64,000 bases of DNA, taken from NCBI GenBank assembly GCA_004764695.1, contig SMSO01000025.1:1721102-1785101 (forward strand), given 5' to 3'. The stretch comes from Schizochytrium sp. TIO01 (taxonomy: Eukaryota > Sar > Bigyra > Thraustochytrida > Thraustochytriidae). Both the position numbers and the translations under genes were made by a program. Of the stretch, positions 45,775-58,079 are shown in pieces (the first letter of the stretch is position 1; every line of letters begins with the position of its first letter). Below the pieces are notes generated by a model. It ran no database searches and had not been told where the DNA came from. It saw only the letters and a list, made by a program, of their open reading frames with translations.

Positions 45775-47762
45775 CCTGCTGATCGATCTTCAATCGCAAC
45801 AACCACGAGAGCTCCACTAGGTCTGCTGCTGCTTACTCCGCTGCCTTTCCTTCTCTTCTCCTTCTTTTCCCTTATCCTCTCTACTGCCCTTCCACTCCTA
45901 GCCCACTCCTATCCCACTCCTAGCCCCCCTTATTCATCATCAGTCATTCATTCATTCATTCATCCATTCTCTCTTTTCTCCTTCCACTCACTCGCCTACC
46001 ACCCACTCCTAACCCACTCCTAGCGCTAGAAACCTCCTACTCAAAACCCATACCACTCGGCGCCGCCCTAAGACCCCGCTACCGCCGCTACGACCCGCCT
46101 CCAGAATGCCGCCAAAGCCCGCGCCAAATGCGCAGCCCTCCGAATGGCCGCTCGAGACGCCCTCTCGGCAGCAGGCGCAGGCGCACTCGAGCCGCCCGGA
46201 AGCCCCAGCGCAGCCCTCTCTGCGGCCAGCCCCGCTCCAGAGCAGACGCAGGCGAGCGGGCCTCGACATCGCGTTGCCACGAATGGCGCCTAGCAGCCAC
46301 ATAGCCACTCCTAAGAGAGAAGCGTTCCCCGGGTTACCCGCGAGACGGGAGAGAGAAAAAGGAGCCGGAAGACTTCCACACTAGCCCCCTTCAAGGTGGA
46401 CGGACAACTGCCACACATTTTTAATAGAGGGACTATAAGGGGTCCCCGTGTTACCCGTGCAAAAAATGAAATAGACCCTAACCCTAGGGGTAAGTTGGGG
46501 GAAATGGCCCTGGCTAGGCAAAGGAGGAAGAAGGAGGGAGGGGTGTGTGCGGGAAGAGAGGTGTGCGAGGACGGAGCGGGGACACCTGAGGGATCGAGGG
46601 AGACGAATCGAGGCGAGGCGAGCCCGAAGCCTCGAGACATGGAGCGGTAACCTAGCTAGCGGGCTGAGAAGCTGAAGAATGAAGCATCAGCTAGGGTGCT
46701 AAGGTGGGTAAAAATTAGGAAACGTAGCAGTCGTTGAATTTTATGGATTAACACCCTGCGACAGCCATGGTTGTATTCGTTGTTATGGCTGCATAACAAT
46801 ATTAATTTTAAAAGGTAGCGTTTTATGGGCTCAAGAACGAGTGTTCTTTCAAGTTGCTAACTTTCAATTACTATCGATTTATTTTGTCAAGGGAGAGAGT
46901 TTTTCTGGTTATAACACGATACTTGGTAGGCAAGTAGCTAGTCGAAGCCTGTTATTACAGCTTATCGCTGTGAGCGAAGCAACTCACTTCTTGTACCATG
47001 GTTCATGACTTATAAGTCTCCTATTCGTATTTATTGGAGCGTTTTTGGGACAAGAATGCAGCACTAGGTAGCTAGGTAGCTAGTTACCTATTCAGAGTGA
47101 CATATTATGACTTGTATTTTTACCCAAGTTAAAGGATTGATAGGAGTAGTGAGAGCAACTCCTAAGGGTGCAGTGAATCGGAAGAGAGGAAAATTTCGTA
47201 CTTGTGGTAACAATCTTCCACATGGGAAGATAGGGTTCAAGTTGCTTGTTTACAAGAGCGCGTAAGGGCTCGTGGCTCTCAAATGTGATTCTGGAGTTCA
47301 ACTTTTGCGATGGATTAAGGTCAGCATTCCCTGATCGGGCCAGACGATTCACTGGGAAGTGTAAACAAAAATATCAATGTGAGCGAAACTCCACGATCAG
47401 CATCGAATAGATCAGTAAGGGACTGGACGAATTTCATGAATGTAAAAGTAGAATTTGGGGCGCTTTCTCATTTTGGAGTTCTAGCTAGCGTATGCAAGCT
47501 AGTACAACAATGAACCTAACAGTGAGAAAAATATACTGGGAGCGTTCCTACTTGGTTATGTCATCACCTCAACGAGTATAGAATCTGCAAATATAAATTT
47601 TTTAATTAGAAAAAAGAGCCTAAAAAAGGGTGCCTCATTAGTTGAATCTAGAAGTAGCAGTGATGTAGTTTCTTCTTAAAATATCAAAACTTGGAAATTT
47701 AGCACCGTTTGCACCAGCGAGAGCCATTGCTTTATCTAGCGTGAAAAGTTGCACATTTTGAT
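45775..47762. other. Upstream region of RPS24 and intergenic spacer
   Basis: Pyrimidine-rich on the plus strand near the RPS24 start, with an ATTC run at 45944-45963. A GC-rich block (46030-46310) gives open frames on both strands, typical of composition rather than coding. From 46.7 kb the sequence turns AT-rich up to the end of the RCC1-permease gene. No gene supported. Confidence 0.5.
45892..46313. promoter_or_regulatory. Cluster of six TAGGAGTGG motifs upstream of RPS24
   Basis: CCACTCCTA (TAGGAGTGG on the gene's strand) occurs at 45892, 45903, 45914, 46003, 46014 and 46305, that is about 118 to 540 bases upstream of the start codon. Groups of three and two copies are spaced exactly 11 bases. 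It could be a promoter element or a decayed 11-bp tandem repeat. Confidence 0.4.
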
Positions 47763-50700
47763 CTAGAACGTCATAGTTTCATCATCTTCTTCTTCCTCCT
47801 CCTCATCATCCTCATGCACGCTTGCAATACTAGGTGTTCCTCTCCTTGATGGACTATTCTCACCACTGCTTAATCCATCGCTATGCTGTAAAGGGAATGT
47901 GATAGTTGACTTGTAAATCGGCTCGGTGGCAGGAGGAAAGTTCAAGGGAGTAGCTTCCGTACTTGTAAGTGGTTCATCGTCCTCGTCTCCATCAAAACTT
48001 TGCGTGTAGTTTAATGCTGTTCGAGAACTAAACGGGCCGTTCTCATCATCCACACTAGTGCTGCCGAGACGGTTGCGAGATCCCTTCTTGCGAGGGAAAA
48101 ATCGTCGTCTGAGCTGACGCCAGACACGATCGAACACGCCACTTCCCTCACGCATCTCAAAGAGTAGGAGAAGAACAGCTGCGCCCGAGTAAGCGAATGC
48201 ATATTTGAGAGGAAAGTTACCGATGGTCTCAGCTGGAAATCCATAAGAGGATGAAACACCATGATCATCAAGTTCAAATGAATGCACAGCGCCGACGAAA
48301 GATAGAGCAGCTGCGATGAGCATCCACATGGCGGCATTGAAAAACTTACGATCAATAATCTCAACAAGTGCACTTGATAAAAAGATTGATGACAGCAAGT
48401 ATCCTCGTGAAAGGGCAATGAGACCATACACATAGACACCGTTGGATTCCATATTCTGCATAACTTGCTTGAAAGGTACATGGACAACACCAAAATTTGG
48501 GCCTGACAATACGCTTCCACAGGCAGGCACCGTTGCTTGAATGTATTGCATTCCCCATGAAGCAAGTGCTGGAAGCAAGCCAAGTGCCACTGCCGAGGCA
48601 TGTGACTTTGCGTTACTCGACTCTTGTTGGTAATCATCATCGCGATCAAAAGCTTGTGCTGTGACAACAATTCCAATCCACATTAAAATACCTACACCAG
48701 CAACTTCAGGGACAATATGCATTACTGCGGTTGTTCCATTGATAACTCCAAGCAGGAGAACAGCAAATGCACTAATGTAGCTGTAACCACCAGAAGCGCC
48801 CATTGACTTGAAAGCACCATGACCAATGTAGATGCACGTAGGAAATGGGCAGCCAAGCAATGATCCAAGAATTGTGATTGCGGCATCGAGAGTGAGGCCT
48901 TGACGAATGCTGTAAGAATCACCGACGGCTTTAGCACCCTCTAAGCAGGACATGTTTGTGACAATGTTGACAATGAGCATTGGGATAACTACAGTGATGT
49001 ATGGCCAGGTTCGAGAGTCGAACAGGGCATGAAATACTTCGGGCAACGATGATGAGGCAAAGTAAAGTCCCATACCTTCAGTTACTCCACCAGATGATGC
49101 TGGATTAAGCTCTGAGGCTGGGTCCATCAATTGGAGATCAAAAAGTCTGGCAAATGCAACAATGAAACTGCCGAGAACCAACGCTAACAAACCAGCCGGG
49201 ATTTTGTAAGGCAATTGTACGTTAGATCCATAACATACAAGGATGACTGCCATGGGGATGATTCCTACCGCAGGGTTAGAGAAAATTTGCACAGTGAAAG
49301 TCATGGCGATGAAGGTAAGGGAAACTCCGGCCATTGCAGCCATCATCGCTGCACGAGGTACCAGGTTGCGAATCTGCCCAACAAGAAATACGCAAGGAAG
49401 TTCCAGAACGCCAAGCATAAAGCAGCATGCAAGACCCGTGCGATACGCAAGCTCAGCATCCCCAGTCTTTTCAAATACTGGCGCCATAATGAGCATCGTG
49501 AAAGCAAAAAAGAGAACAGTGTTGATTCCGTGCGGCAAAGCAGTAAACTCCTCTCCTTCAGCGCGTCTTGACTTGACATCGGCCCAGGCTCCAAAGAGCA
49601 AGTTGCTGAGGCACACAGTTAGTGTAGCACCAGGAACAATCTTGCTGATGACCATATTCTGTTCTACACCTACACGGATGCGCATTGAGCTCAAGAGGTT
49701 GAGCAAAAGGATGAGGGTGTTCAAGAATTGGGCAAATCCAGCATCAAGGTTACCATATGTAAAAACGTTACCAAGGCTATCTCGAATTCGAGAGAACTGG
49801 CCTCCCGAAGGGGTGTATGCACCCCACCAAGAGTTTTTCCGCATACGCTCCTGACGCTTTTCAACAAGAAATTGCGTCGATGGAGACCGGGGGATGTAAG
49901 CATTTTCGAGCTCAGGATTCTCATTTCCAAAGCCTTCTGTGTCCCCTGCACTATCAGAAAGAATTGCCATCGAGTGACCCCAGCCTGCAGCAACACAGAG
50001 TGCATCACGACCAAAGCATTTCACACGCAAAGGTACAACCTGGTCAGAAAAGGTAGTCCCCGCACCAAGTTGACCATCATCGTTGCGTCCCCAAGCAAAC
50101 ATGCGTTTTGCCCCATCACTCGCGCGTTGAACAATGGCAATTGTATGACGACCACCACCACAAACGCTGACGACAGAGCTGGGAATACTCTTAACGAGTA
50201 CTGGGTGCAGTGCCATAGATGACCCATTTGTCTCCACACCGAGCTGACCATGTTGATTCCAACCGAATGCAAACAGATTTGAATACTCTTCCTCTTCGGC
50301 AGAGTCATAAGAGGTAAGTACAGCAAGACTATGGCGGTATCCGCAAGCGATGTCTTTAATGCGAACCTTTTGCGTGGACCTGATAGGGGCAGGAAAGTAA
50401 ACCGGTGTTGGCTCTGATCGGGTCTTACGCTCACCTGTACCGAGCTGACCGTAGGTACCCCATCCAAACGCAAAGAGTTGATTGCTCATGTAACGAGGGA
50501 CAGTCACCTCGGCACTTACATTGATGTCTTCGACAAGGGCTAAAGTGTGGCGCGAACCACACGCAACATCGGAAACCGAGGATAATGTGGGTACTTTCCG
50601 GGGTTCCAAGACAGCTTCATCTGCGGCAAGACCAGTTGCACCATCATCATCGTCTCCCCATGCATAAAGAAACCCATCCGAGCAGATCGCAACAGAATGG

Positions 50701-51601
50701 ACACGACCGCATGCAATCTTCGTGACAGTTATCCTGTTTTCTGAAAAGAAAGCCACCTCTGTAGGTGTTTTGCATGGCATGCGATGACCAAGACCAAGTT
50801 GCCCCTCATCGTTCCTGTGTTTACAAAATAATTTTTGAAGTATTCACCAAAATATTCGAGGTCAATCCCATATGATCCATAGACGCACAATAGAATCCCA
50901 ACGGCATAGCATGACAATAGCACAAGAATACCATGCCACGGACATGTATATACATATGTGTACATGTTATATATAGATACATATTATAATTAAGAATGAG
51001 TGAGTTCTCTGTTTGGTCTTAACGACGGATACAAATTCCGACGCGCTCAAAGTGACCGTTGTTTATCAACCTACCTTCCCCAAGAGAATACCTTGCCTTC
51101 CATAGACAATGCCATCGTATGCGCTCCTCGCGCGGCGATGCTCACGATACGCACAGCCTCCAAAGCTTGCACGAGCCGGGGAACAGTCACCAAGGACGCC
51201 CCCTTGATATGGCCGAGTTGAAAGTCATCGCCTGAGCACATGAACACATTTTTCACGGTTATTTTTATTTTTCGTTAGTCTGGCCGCCACAGTGAAAGCA
51301 TTTCCTCACCAATCGGTGTCCAGCCCTTCCACCGATAGCTGCCGCGCCCACAACAGCCACCCAAGCCTGGCCTGGCTACTAGCCAACAAGCGCCTTTTTC
51401 ATGGTCCCTTCGGCACTTACCTCGTCCCCAGGAGTAGACGTTGCCCTCCTTAGACAATGCTACGGAGTAGCGGCTTCCACACGCAATCTGCACAATGACG
51501 CTGCCTTCAAGCGCTGTCACGACCTGAGGCACCACGCGGATCTCGCTGTCTCCCAGACCCAGCTGGTGGTTCTGGTTCCACCCAAACGCGACGGTCGTCA
51601 T
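47763..51601 (-). CDS. RCC1 beta-propeller fused to an NCS2-like (xanthine/uracil/AzgA-type) permease, three exons
   Basis: Exons are 51601-51421, 51231-51075 and 50814-47763; together 3,390 bases, encoding 1,129 residues. Both introns are GT-AG, and the joins restore RCC1 blades (WGRG/GDDFQLGH and WGR/NDEGQLGLGH). Seven RCC1 repeats occupy about residues 1-400, each with a Gly-rich hairpin such as GWNQNHQLGLGD, GWGTYGQLGTGE and GRNDDGQLGAGT, enough for a closed propeller. About residues 460-1000 hold many membrane segments with NIVTNMSCLEGAKAVGDSYS and GSLLGCPFPTCIYIGHGAFK, matching bacterial permeases of the nucleobase-ascorbate/AzgA superfamily. The cytosolic C-terminus is polar and ends in an acidic run. 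The substrate cannot be told; a nucleobase or an anion is possible. The cytosolic propeller may regulate or anchor the transporter. No stop or splice site separates the two parts. Confidence 0.9.
50815..51074 (-). other. Intron 2 of the RCC1-permease gene (260 bp)
   Basis: Donor AG|GTAGGT at 51074 and acceptor ACACAG at 50815. Removing it joins TGG GGA AG to G AAC GAT GAG and restores a canonical RCC1 hairpin. Confidence 0.85.
51232..51420 (-). other. Intron 1 of the RCC1-permease gene (189 bp)
   Basis: Donor CGAG|GTAAGT at 51420 and acceptor GCTCAG at 51232. Removing it joins CGA G to GC GAT GAC and restores an RCC1 blade. Confidence 0.88.
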
Positions 51602-52670
51602 CCTCAATTCCTCCTCGAGGCTTTACAGGTCTGCAGAAAGCTGTTGGCCCAATTGGCGGCTTTACCTGCCAAAACGAATGGCCTCCTCGTAAGATACTGT
51701 TATTTTAAAAGTCTATACCGCTGACCGTAATGAGAATCTACAGCTCCTTTGAAGCTACGGATACGGTGACTGTGTTTTGCTCTTCAGAAGTATCGATTGA
51801 TCGAGTTGTCGGACTTTGTTGTTGTTACACTTAAGTCGATCGAGTACTCTGTGTTCTTAAGAGTTTGTGTCTCCTTTGTATCTGTTTGTTTACTTTTTGG
51901 TTTTCTTTTGACTGATTGTTTTTATGTTTATTTTTTTCTTTTCTTTTCTTTTCTTTTCAAAAGACCACGTCCAAACGGGTTCGCAACGCCTTTCTTAGCG
52001 AAAGCCGGCACTTCTAGCCTGAGGAAACGGCGCGGCTCACTCGCCTAGCCCCCCCAACACCAGACCCAAGACGTCGCCACGTGGCGGTTTAGCGTAATCC
52101 TGCGCCAAGCTTCTTGGCTGTTCCGGCGCGAGTCCCGCGATGGGTTGTCTAGCTAATTGAATTCAAAGATAGAGAGATTTGTTGACAAGTGAAGGTAGGC
52201 TTGTCTTTGTTCTAGCCGTGGGCACGGTGACCTTCGGCCGCAAGTAACTAGGGCTCCTCAGTGCGCACAGCACCGCTGCAAGGCACCGCGGCGGCCAGCG
52301 CGACCTGGTCAGCGCTCAAGAGCGGCGCTTTCCTTGCCTCCAATTTGATTTTGATCTCTCCAACTGCTTGCTTTCCAAGTTCCTCATCAAACTTTTCATA
52401 ATGTTAAATTCTTTTTATTCTTTTCCAAACAAACAATTAACTAAAAAATGCAACAACAACAACAACAAAAATCTGAAGGAGATGATGTTTCGATATTCTT
52501 CACTTTCCCTCTCCACGACCCTGTAATAACATACTGCACCAAAAACAACAATTCCATGGCATTACAGTTTCGCCAAACGTGCTTTCTCCATGCTCCATGC
52601 CCTTTCTTGAGCCGCATCTGAGACGGTTGACCACCTCAGCAATCGAAGGCACATTTTATTTCATTCCCTC

Positions 52671-52708
<38 letters not shown>

Positions 52709-54207
52709 GAATTCCTTTCGTCTCAGTATCTCCCAATCTTATAAAAACTCTAAGAAGTTTGATAAAAGAGAAACCAAAACCTTGCTTCGTCCATATATAT
52801 ATATATTCGTTAGCTCCTCGGTGCATTTTCGATCTGCCACTCGACAGCACACGCAGACCCAGCTCCAGATTCGCCTCCGTTGGAAAGGGCCTCCTCCTTC
52901 TGAGGCTCACGTCTTGCGGCCGTTTCCTGCACCTCGAAGATAACAACGTAAACAGACAGTGCCATAGAATTCTGTCTCCTCAAGATCAGCTATAATAAGA
53001 ATCTCTCTCTGTACTAAAACACATAAAGAACCCTGCTAAGACGAGCAGTTCAAGTTCCTTTACAAAAGTTTTTAATTTAGAGATTAAATAGAGTAAAATG
53101 AAATAAAACAAAGCAAATACTATCTATTTATGTTAAAATAATGAATGAATCATTCATTTCATTCTATTGATTATGGGTTTGCAATCTTTTGGATCATTAG
53201 TCGTCTTGGAAAAGCCCAGTTCCTATGAGCGCTCTAGGGATAACTGCTAGTAACGGGCTGTCTCCAAGTACCCCCCGAAGGGGCAGGGAAATAGGCACTG
53301 AGGTCAGCTCACGCAAGACGAAAACAAGAATGCACGAGCGAGTGAATGCATGCACGAAGGTTGAGGAGATATCAAAAGTCGCAGCCAAGTCGACTGCGTG
53401 TGGTCGTGAAAGGTTGACTTAAAGGGCTTAGCGATGTAGCGACGGCAGCCACTGATGGAAAGTACAGTCCTTGACGTACCCATTTGCGAGATGGCGCCCC
53501 CAATTGCTACACAGTGGAAAGTTTTTTAAAATAGAGAATTTATAGAAAGACTCTTATTTTTCAATAGAAAAAAGACTTGGAGTAAAGTAAAGGTCGATTA
53601 AAGAATGACACTAAAACTTGGAGGAAAACAAAAGCAAGAAACTGCAAATCTTCCCCCCTTTGCGAGGACGCATTTCAAGATGATGGATGTGGTCGAGTGC
53701 GCTGTGCGGATGAATGGCCAGGAGATAATCAAGGACAACCTCAAGTAGATGCAACTTTGTTTCTGGTTCTATGGCATGGTGAAGAGAAGGAAAATAAATG
53801 CTTGGCGAACTTTCTATTTCCAGGGATTGATTGCCTGTGGTACGTACCATATGGAAAGGGAAAGGTCGATGCGATGTACTTAATTTTGAACACAAAAATA
53901 GGCGAACAAGTAGAATAGATGAAGAGTTACCATGGTAATCTTTACCATGCAGAGGACTACTATAGAACAAGGCAGAATCATGGTATGGAATGCATATAAG
54001 ATTTTTTTTGGAGCTTATGGAACAGGATTGAAGTGCGTTGATAACCACTTGAATGCACGCATGGCGAAGAGGAGAGCTACTTCTTTCTTATCACCTACAT
54101 GCTTAGAGGTAAAAAACAGCAGAGCAGAGACTGAGCATAATTGAAAGCGAAGAATTTAATAGCTGCTGTCGAATGCTATTTCAACGCTTCACGATAATTG
54201 ATTGCTC
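51602..54207. other. Intergenic, no gene seen
   Basis: Contains TTTTC runs (51936-51958), a CAA run (52451-52469), a GA microsatellite and an AT run (52794-52806). Frames here are short or repeat-encoded. Confidence 0.5.
52673..52705. repeat. (GA)n microsatellite
   Basis: Perfect GA dinucleotide run of about 28 bases after a short GAAA start. Confidence 0.95.
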
Positions 54208-55563
54208 TTAGTGAGGTGTACCAGTGTACAAACCGTACAGTGATACAAGAAGCTCAAGAGTAATGAGCCAAATAATCATCCACTCGAGGCGCTCGCCCTT
54301 ATGAGAATGAATAAGCTCAACCAAAAAGCGCATGTTGCTCTGTAGGTAGTCGGCCTTCATCTCTAAAACAGAGAAGCGGTCGCTGATCTCAAACTCCTCA
54401 CGGAGACCTTCCCATACGACTCCATACTTAGGGTAACGCCAAGCCTCCTTCATGCGGGTGCGATCGAGTACACCAAGCTTGACAATGACCTCATTCAAAA
54501 CAGAGTTACTCTCACGAAGCATTCGGTAGAGCAACTTAGTACGAGAAGGGTTGTATGAATGTGCATTGATGGACTCCTCAGAGTTGGCCTGCTCAAAGCT
54601 CTGAAGCATGCCATCTACAACGCGTTCAAAGTGACCTAGCGCAACAGACTGTCCTAGAACAGAAGCAATTACGCGAATGTTGTTCATATCCATTTTCTGC
54701 ACCACAAGACGATTAGACTTGAAAGTGCTCCATGACTCCAAGGTGGGATCCACCTCCACCATGAAATCATCAGCACCGGCAGCACCTCCAGTTTCAAGGT
54801 AGCCCTGGCAAAATTGTTCAGCCTGGGTAATACTCTCAGTTTGGAGTACTTCATCACAGTTGAAGAAGACTACTGCACCATAGTCAAAAAAGACGGCGCA
54901 TGGGTGGCCACCATCGTTACTCTTGTTGATTTGATTGCGGGAATTACCAAAGGTAATTGTAGGTCCTGATTGAGATGCATCCTCACTTTCAGGCATATTC
55001 TGCTCTGATTGTTGATGTTCCTGCTCCCTCTTAGTGGCCTTTTCCGCTTGGCTTGTACGTTGAGGACCAAATGGTCCCAAACCCATCTTTACGCGACTTC
55101 CGGGCGCCGGGTCAGAGGGAGGCGGGGGCGGTGCTGGCGGTGCACCACGAGCTGGAACTCCAGACTCGTCGCTCTCGACCTCTGCGCCATGCCCACGGTC
55201 CCTGCGAAGAGATGATGAAGACGATGAGTTGTTCGCATCCGGCATGCGACCATGCGGAAATGATACGATTAAGCTGTCAACTTCCAGCCAGTTGCGTTGA
55301 CGCCCATACATTTTCTGAAACATGGGCACCACATTGATCTTCTTGGCAATGTAGTACGCACGGACGTTGCCTACACCCTCCGTACGGGGGACCACAAAGC
55401 GTTTGGGATATTGGTTTTCCACATTGTTGTTGTTCTTCTCTGAATAAGCCTCGTACGATTCCAGCGCCGTCGAAAATAAGGAAACAGAGCCCAAGTTCGC
55501 GCCAAACTGCCTGCGGGTGGCGACCCTCGCCAGAGAGCCTAGCCCAGAAGTTGCTGTCCACAT
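54208..55563 (-). CDS. RMD1/RMND1-family (DUF155) mitochondrial inner-membrane protein
   Basis: 451 residues from ATG 55563. The N-terminus (SLARVATRRQFGANLGS) looks like a mitochondrial presequence. A central low-complexity Pro/Ser/Asp region precedes the DUF155 domain (about 215-445), recognised from FFDYGAVVFFNCDE, VLGQSVALGHFERVVDGML, the helical RTRMKEAWRYPKYGVVWEGL region and the C-terminal KGERLEWMIIWLITLELLVSL, which contains the family's single membrane helix. Human RMND1 and yeast relatives support mitochondrial translation or membrane organisation; that role is assumed here by family. The long insert between presequence and domain is larger than usual. No intron is needed. Confidence 0.92.
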   Translation of the reverse strand: MWTATSGLGSLARVATRRQFGANLGSVSLFSTALESYEAYSEKNNNNVENQYPKRFVVPRTEGVGNVRAYYIAKKINVVPMFQKMYGRQRNWLEVDSLIVSFPHGRMPDANNSSSSSSLRRDRGHGAEVESDESGVPARGAPPAPPPPPSDPAPGSRVKMGLGPFGPQRTSQAEKATKREQEHQQSEQNMPESEDASQSGPTITFGNSRNQINKSNDGGHPCAVFFDYGAVVFFNCDEVLQTESITQAEQFCQGYLETGGAAGADDFMVEVDPTLESWSTFKSNRLVVQKMDMNNIRVIASVLGQSVALGHFERVVDGMLQSFEQANSEESINAHSYNPSRTKLLYRMLRESNSVLNEVIVKLGVLDRTRMKEAWRYPKYGVVWEGLREEFEISDRFSVLEMKADYLQSNMRFLVELIHSHKGERLEWMIIWLITLELLVSLYGLYTGTPH

Positions 55564-57559
55564 CTTATTGTTTCTTTCTCCAAACTATCTTGGGATGAGC
55601 TTGAGGTATCTGCGAGTCTACGTAGAGGACGCCGCGATATCAAGCAGGATGACAGACAGCTCTGTAGTTGGTCGACGCGGCGTTTCCACCGCAAGCGGCC
55701 CGGTCCCTGCGGCAAGGAGCGGCAAGGAGCGTCCCAAGGGAAAACGAAAGAGGTCGAAGAAGGTCTTGGGCAGGGTCTTACCACCCAGCCTCAGGGAGCC
55801 CGGCCGTGGCGGACTCCTATCGACACTCTGTTCGTGGTCTGCCTGCGATAGCTTATTCGCAGTGCTTTTCCTGCAGTCTTTCTTTTCTCTTCTTTTCTCT
55901 CAATTTTTTATTTTAAATGTGATCTTATGAGTGTTCATAGCAACTCCTAAAACAGGATGTTATTTCATCTGCGCAACGCAAATTGCAATCTCGCGTCTAC
56001 CAACTTTTAACTAAAAAATAAAAAAGAATTGCGGCCCACGAAGAACGTGGCGCAAAGGCTCAAATCTTTGACTGAGCATACTTGCATACGAAACTCCAGA
56101 CAGCCTTGAAGCTCTTTTGCAATTGTCTCAGCAAGCTTGAACTTCAAGATTCAAGGGTCGACCACGCCTAAATTTCCAGCAATCAGAAGGCATTTAGCTG
56201 TGAAATGCAGAGCAATTGTTTGCATTGTTTATATGGATAAATAGCATCTACAAAGGTTGCTCTAAAGACACGCACGGTTCATTTCAGTGGTATAATGGGA
56301 ATCGCTGATTAGCTAATTTGAAAGTAATCATAATGAAAAGAAGATGTCTGGGGTATACAGAGCAGACATTACAACCTTGATTGTAGAATCTGACGCATAT
56401 TTGTATTCGACAGCCGAGAACTTTATATAAAATCCTCTGACGACTTGGCGCATAAGCAATGCCATGTCCAGGTGAAACTACCCATGAAATCTAGCCATAA
56501 CAATTTAGAGAGGCCAGGTCCGTGTTGCGTCATTAGACGTTTCTGCCAGTCTTCCTCAAGAGATGGTTTCAGCCTCACGGGTATATTGGGGTGCATCTAA
56601 TAGCCCTTTCCTCAACATCATGTAACTCGCAGGAGCTTCGCCCTCCTGCACATTCACATTGTTCCCAAGCGAGCAAGCAAGCAAGCAAGCCAGCCAGCAA
56701 AACCTTGGCTTGCCGCCTCCGCCATCATTTGCTCCATTCACATTCAGGCGAGCACCAGTGCTCTCAGTATTAGGGAGTCTTTCGGCTTGTGAGGGCAGTC
56801 CTATTGCGCTCCTATAGTTTAGGTTATAAGTTCCCCCCAGAAAGGCAGGCGCCGGTGTAGTCTGATCTGCCCTCGAACAGGATCGAAGGGGCCTCCAAAT
56901 CTCCTTTTACTCTCAGTTCAACCGAGCTAGCACCCCTAGGGGTCTTACCACTGGGGTTAGTGACTCGCGAGGCAGTAGCAAAGTTTACTGTGGAGAAGCT
57001 GAGGAGGCTCACCAGAGAGAGGGAAGGATGGAGGAGTGAGGGGCCTTTGAGGGCGGCTGTGAGGGGGTGTTATAGAGAGAGGCAAAGCTACGTGCAGAAA
57101 GAGAGAGAAAGAGGCAGAACTGCACTGTGAAAGGAGTTCAACCTGAAGAAGTTGCACAACTTGGATTTCCTCATGGGCCAATCGAGGGGTGGGGTTAGCT
57201 CCTCTTCTGATACAAGCTGAGGCGGTTTTTTGTCGTCGTCGTCTCATGGGATACGACATGGAGGATGGGGGTGATTTAACCAATGACTTCAACTTGTAAA
57301 TCATGCTCTTGGACAGGTAGCGAGCGCAAAAGGATGCTTGTGGATGTCTTGCATTTTTTTTTTGGGGGGGGGGCATTTGAACACCTTGGATGTTCCGAGC
57401 TTGTCGTCGCATTCGTTGCATGGTTTTGAAGTGCAATCGTCTCGGGAAATGACCAATTACACCAGCGCTTAGACTAGCCACAACGACACATCATTCGAAC
57501 TGTCTTGGTTTTGATTTGCTGTGTTAACTTGTTGACCATCTGAGAGGTCTCAGATCCAG

Positions 57560-58079
57560 TTAAAAGGATAACGCACTAGTTTTCCCAGTGCCTAAGAGCA
57601 AACTTGCGGTGAATCTCGGTCGTCCAGCAGGCACGCAAGTCCGGCCTTTTAATGTTGACCCCTCTGCTGATGTCTTTGAAGACAGCGGAGGCGTCTGGAC
57701 AGAGACGCTGGAGATTACCATCCTGACGTTTGGAGTTCTATTTTGGCTTGGCGGAGGGCACTCTGACAAAATCACGACACGGTCAATACTGCGTTGCTTG
57801 CAGCCGCTGGAACGTTTGGAGTTCTATTTTGGCTTGGCGGAGGGCACTCTGACAAAATTACGACACGGTCAATACTGCGTTGCTTGCAGCCGCTGGAACG
57901 TTTGGAGTTCTATTTTGGCTTGGCGGAGGGCACTCTGACAAAATCACGACACGGTCAATACTGCGTTGCTTGCAGCCGCTGGAACCGCAGCCATAGATAC
58001 GCCCAGCATCGTCACTTGCATATAGACAATTGCCTACGGGAAGCGCCCGCACCATTTGCTGAGACGCCAGACTTCCGGT
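57560..58079 (-). pseudogene. Possible gene remnant disrupted by an 86-bp triplication
   Basis: Two minus-strand frames (about 58079-57858 and 57775-57560) lie in different phases. Two surplus 86-bp copies add 172 bases, which shifts phase by one; with a single copy the two frames join into one open frame of about 115 codons. The predicted residues include GNCLYASDDAGRIYGCG and VVILSECPPPSQNRTPN. I do not recognise a family. It may be a chance frame or an exon. Confidence 0.3.
57726..57983. repeat. Three tandem copies of an 86-bp unit
   Basis: Copies start at 57726, 57812 and 57898. They differ only at one base (AAAATCAC in copies 1 and 3, AAAATTAC in copy 2), so the amplification is recent or homogenised. 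Confidence 0.97.

Noticed and set aside
46470-46490. Telomere-like CCCTAACCCTAGGGG sequence
   Set aside because: Only two telomere-type units in an interior position; chance or a minor remnant.
47220-47240. B-box-like GGTTCAAGTT as a tRNA gene
   Set aside because: No matching A box or cloverleaf arms upstream; a scan for other B boxes on both strands found no tRNA.
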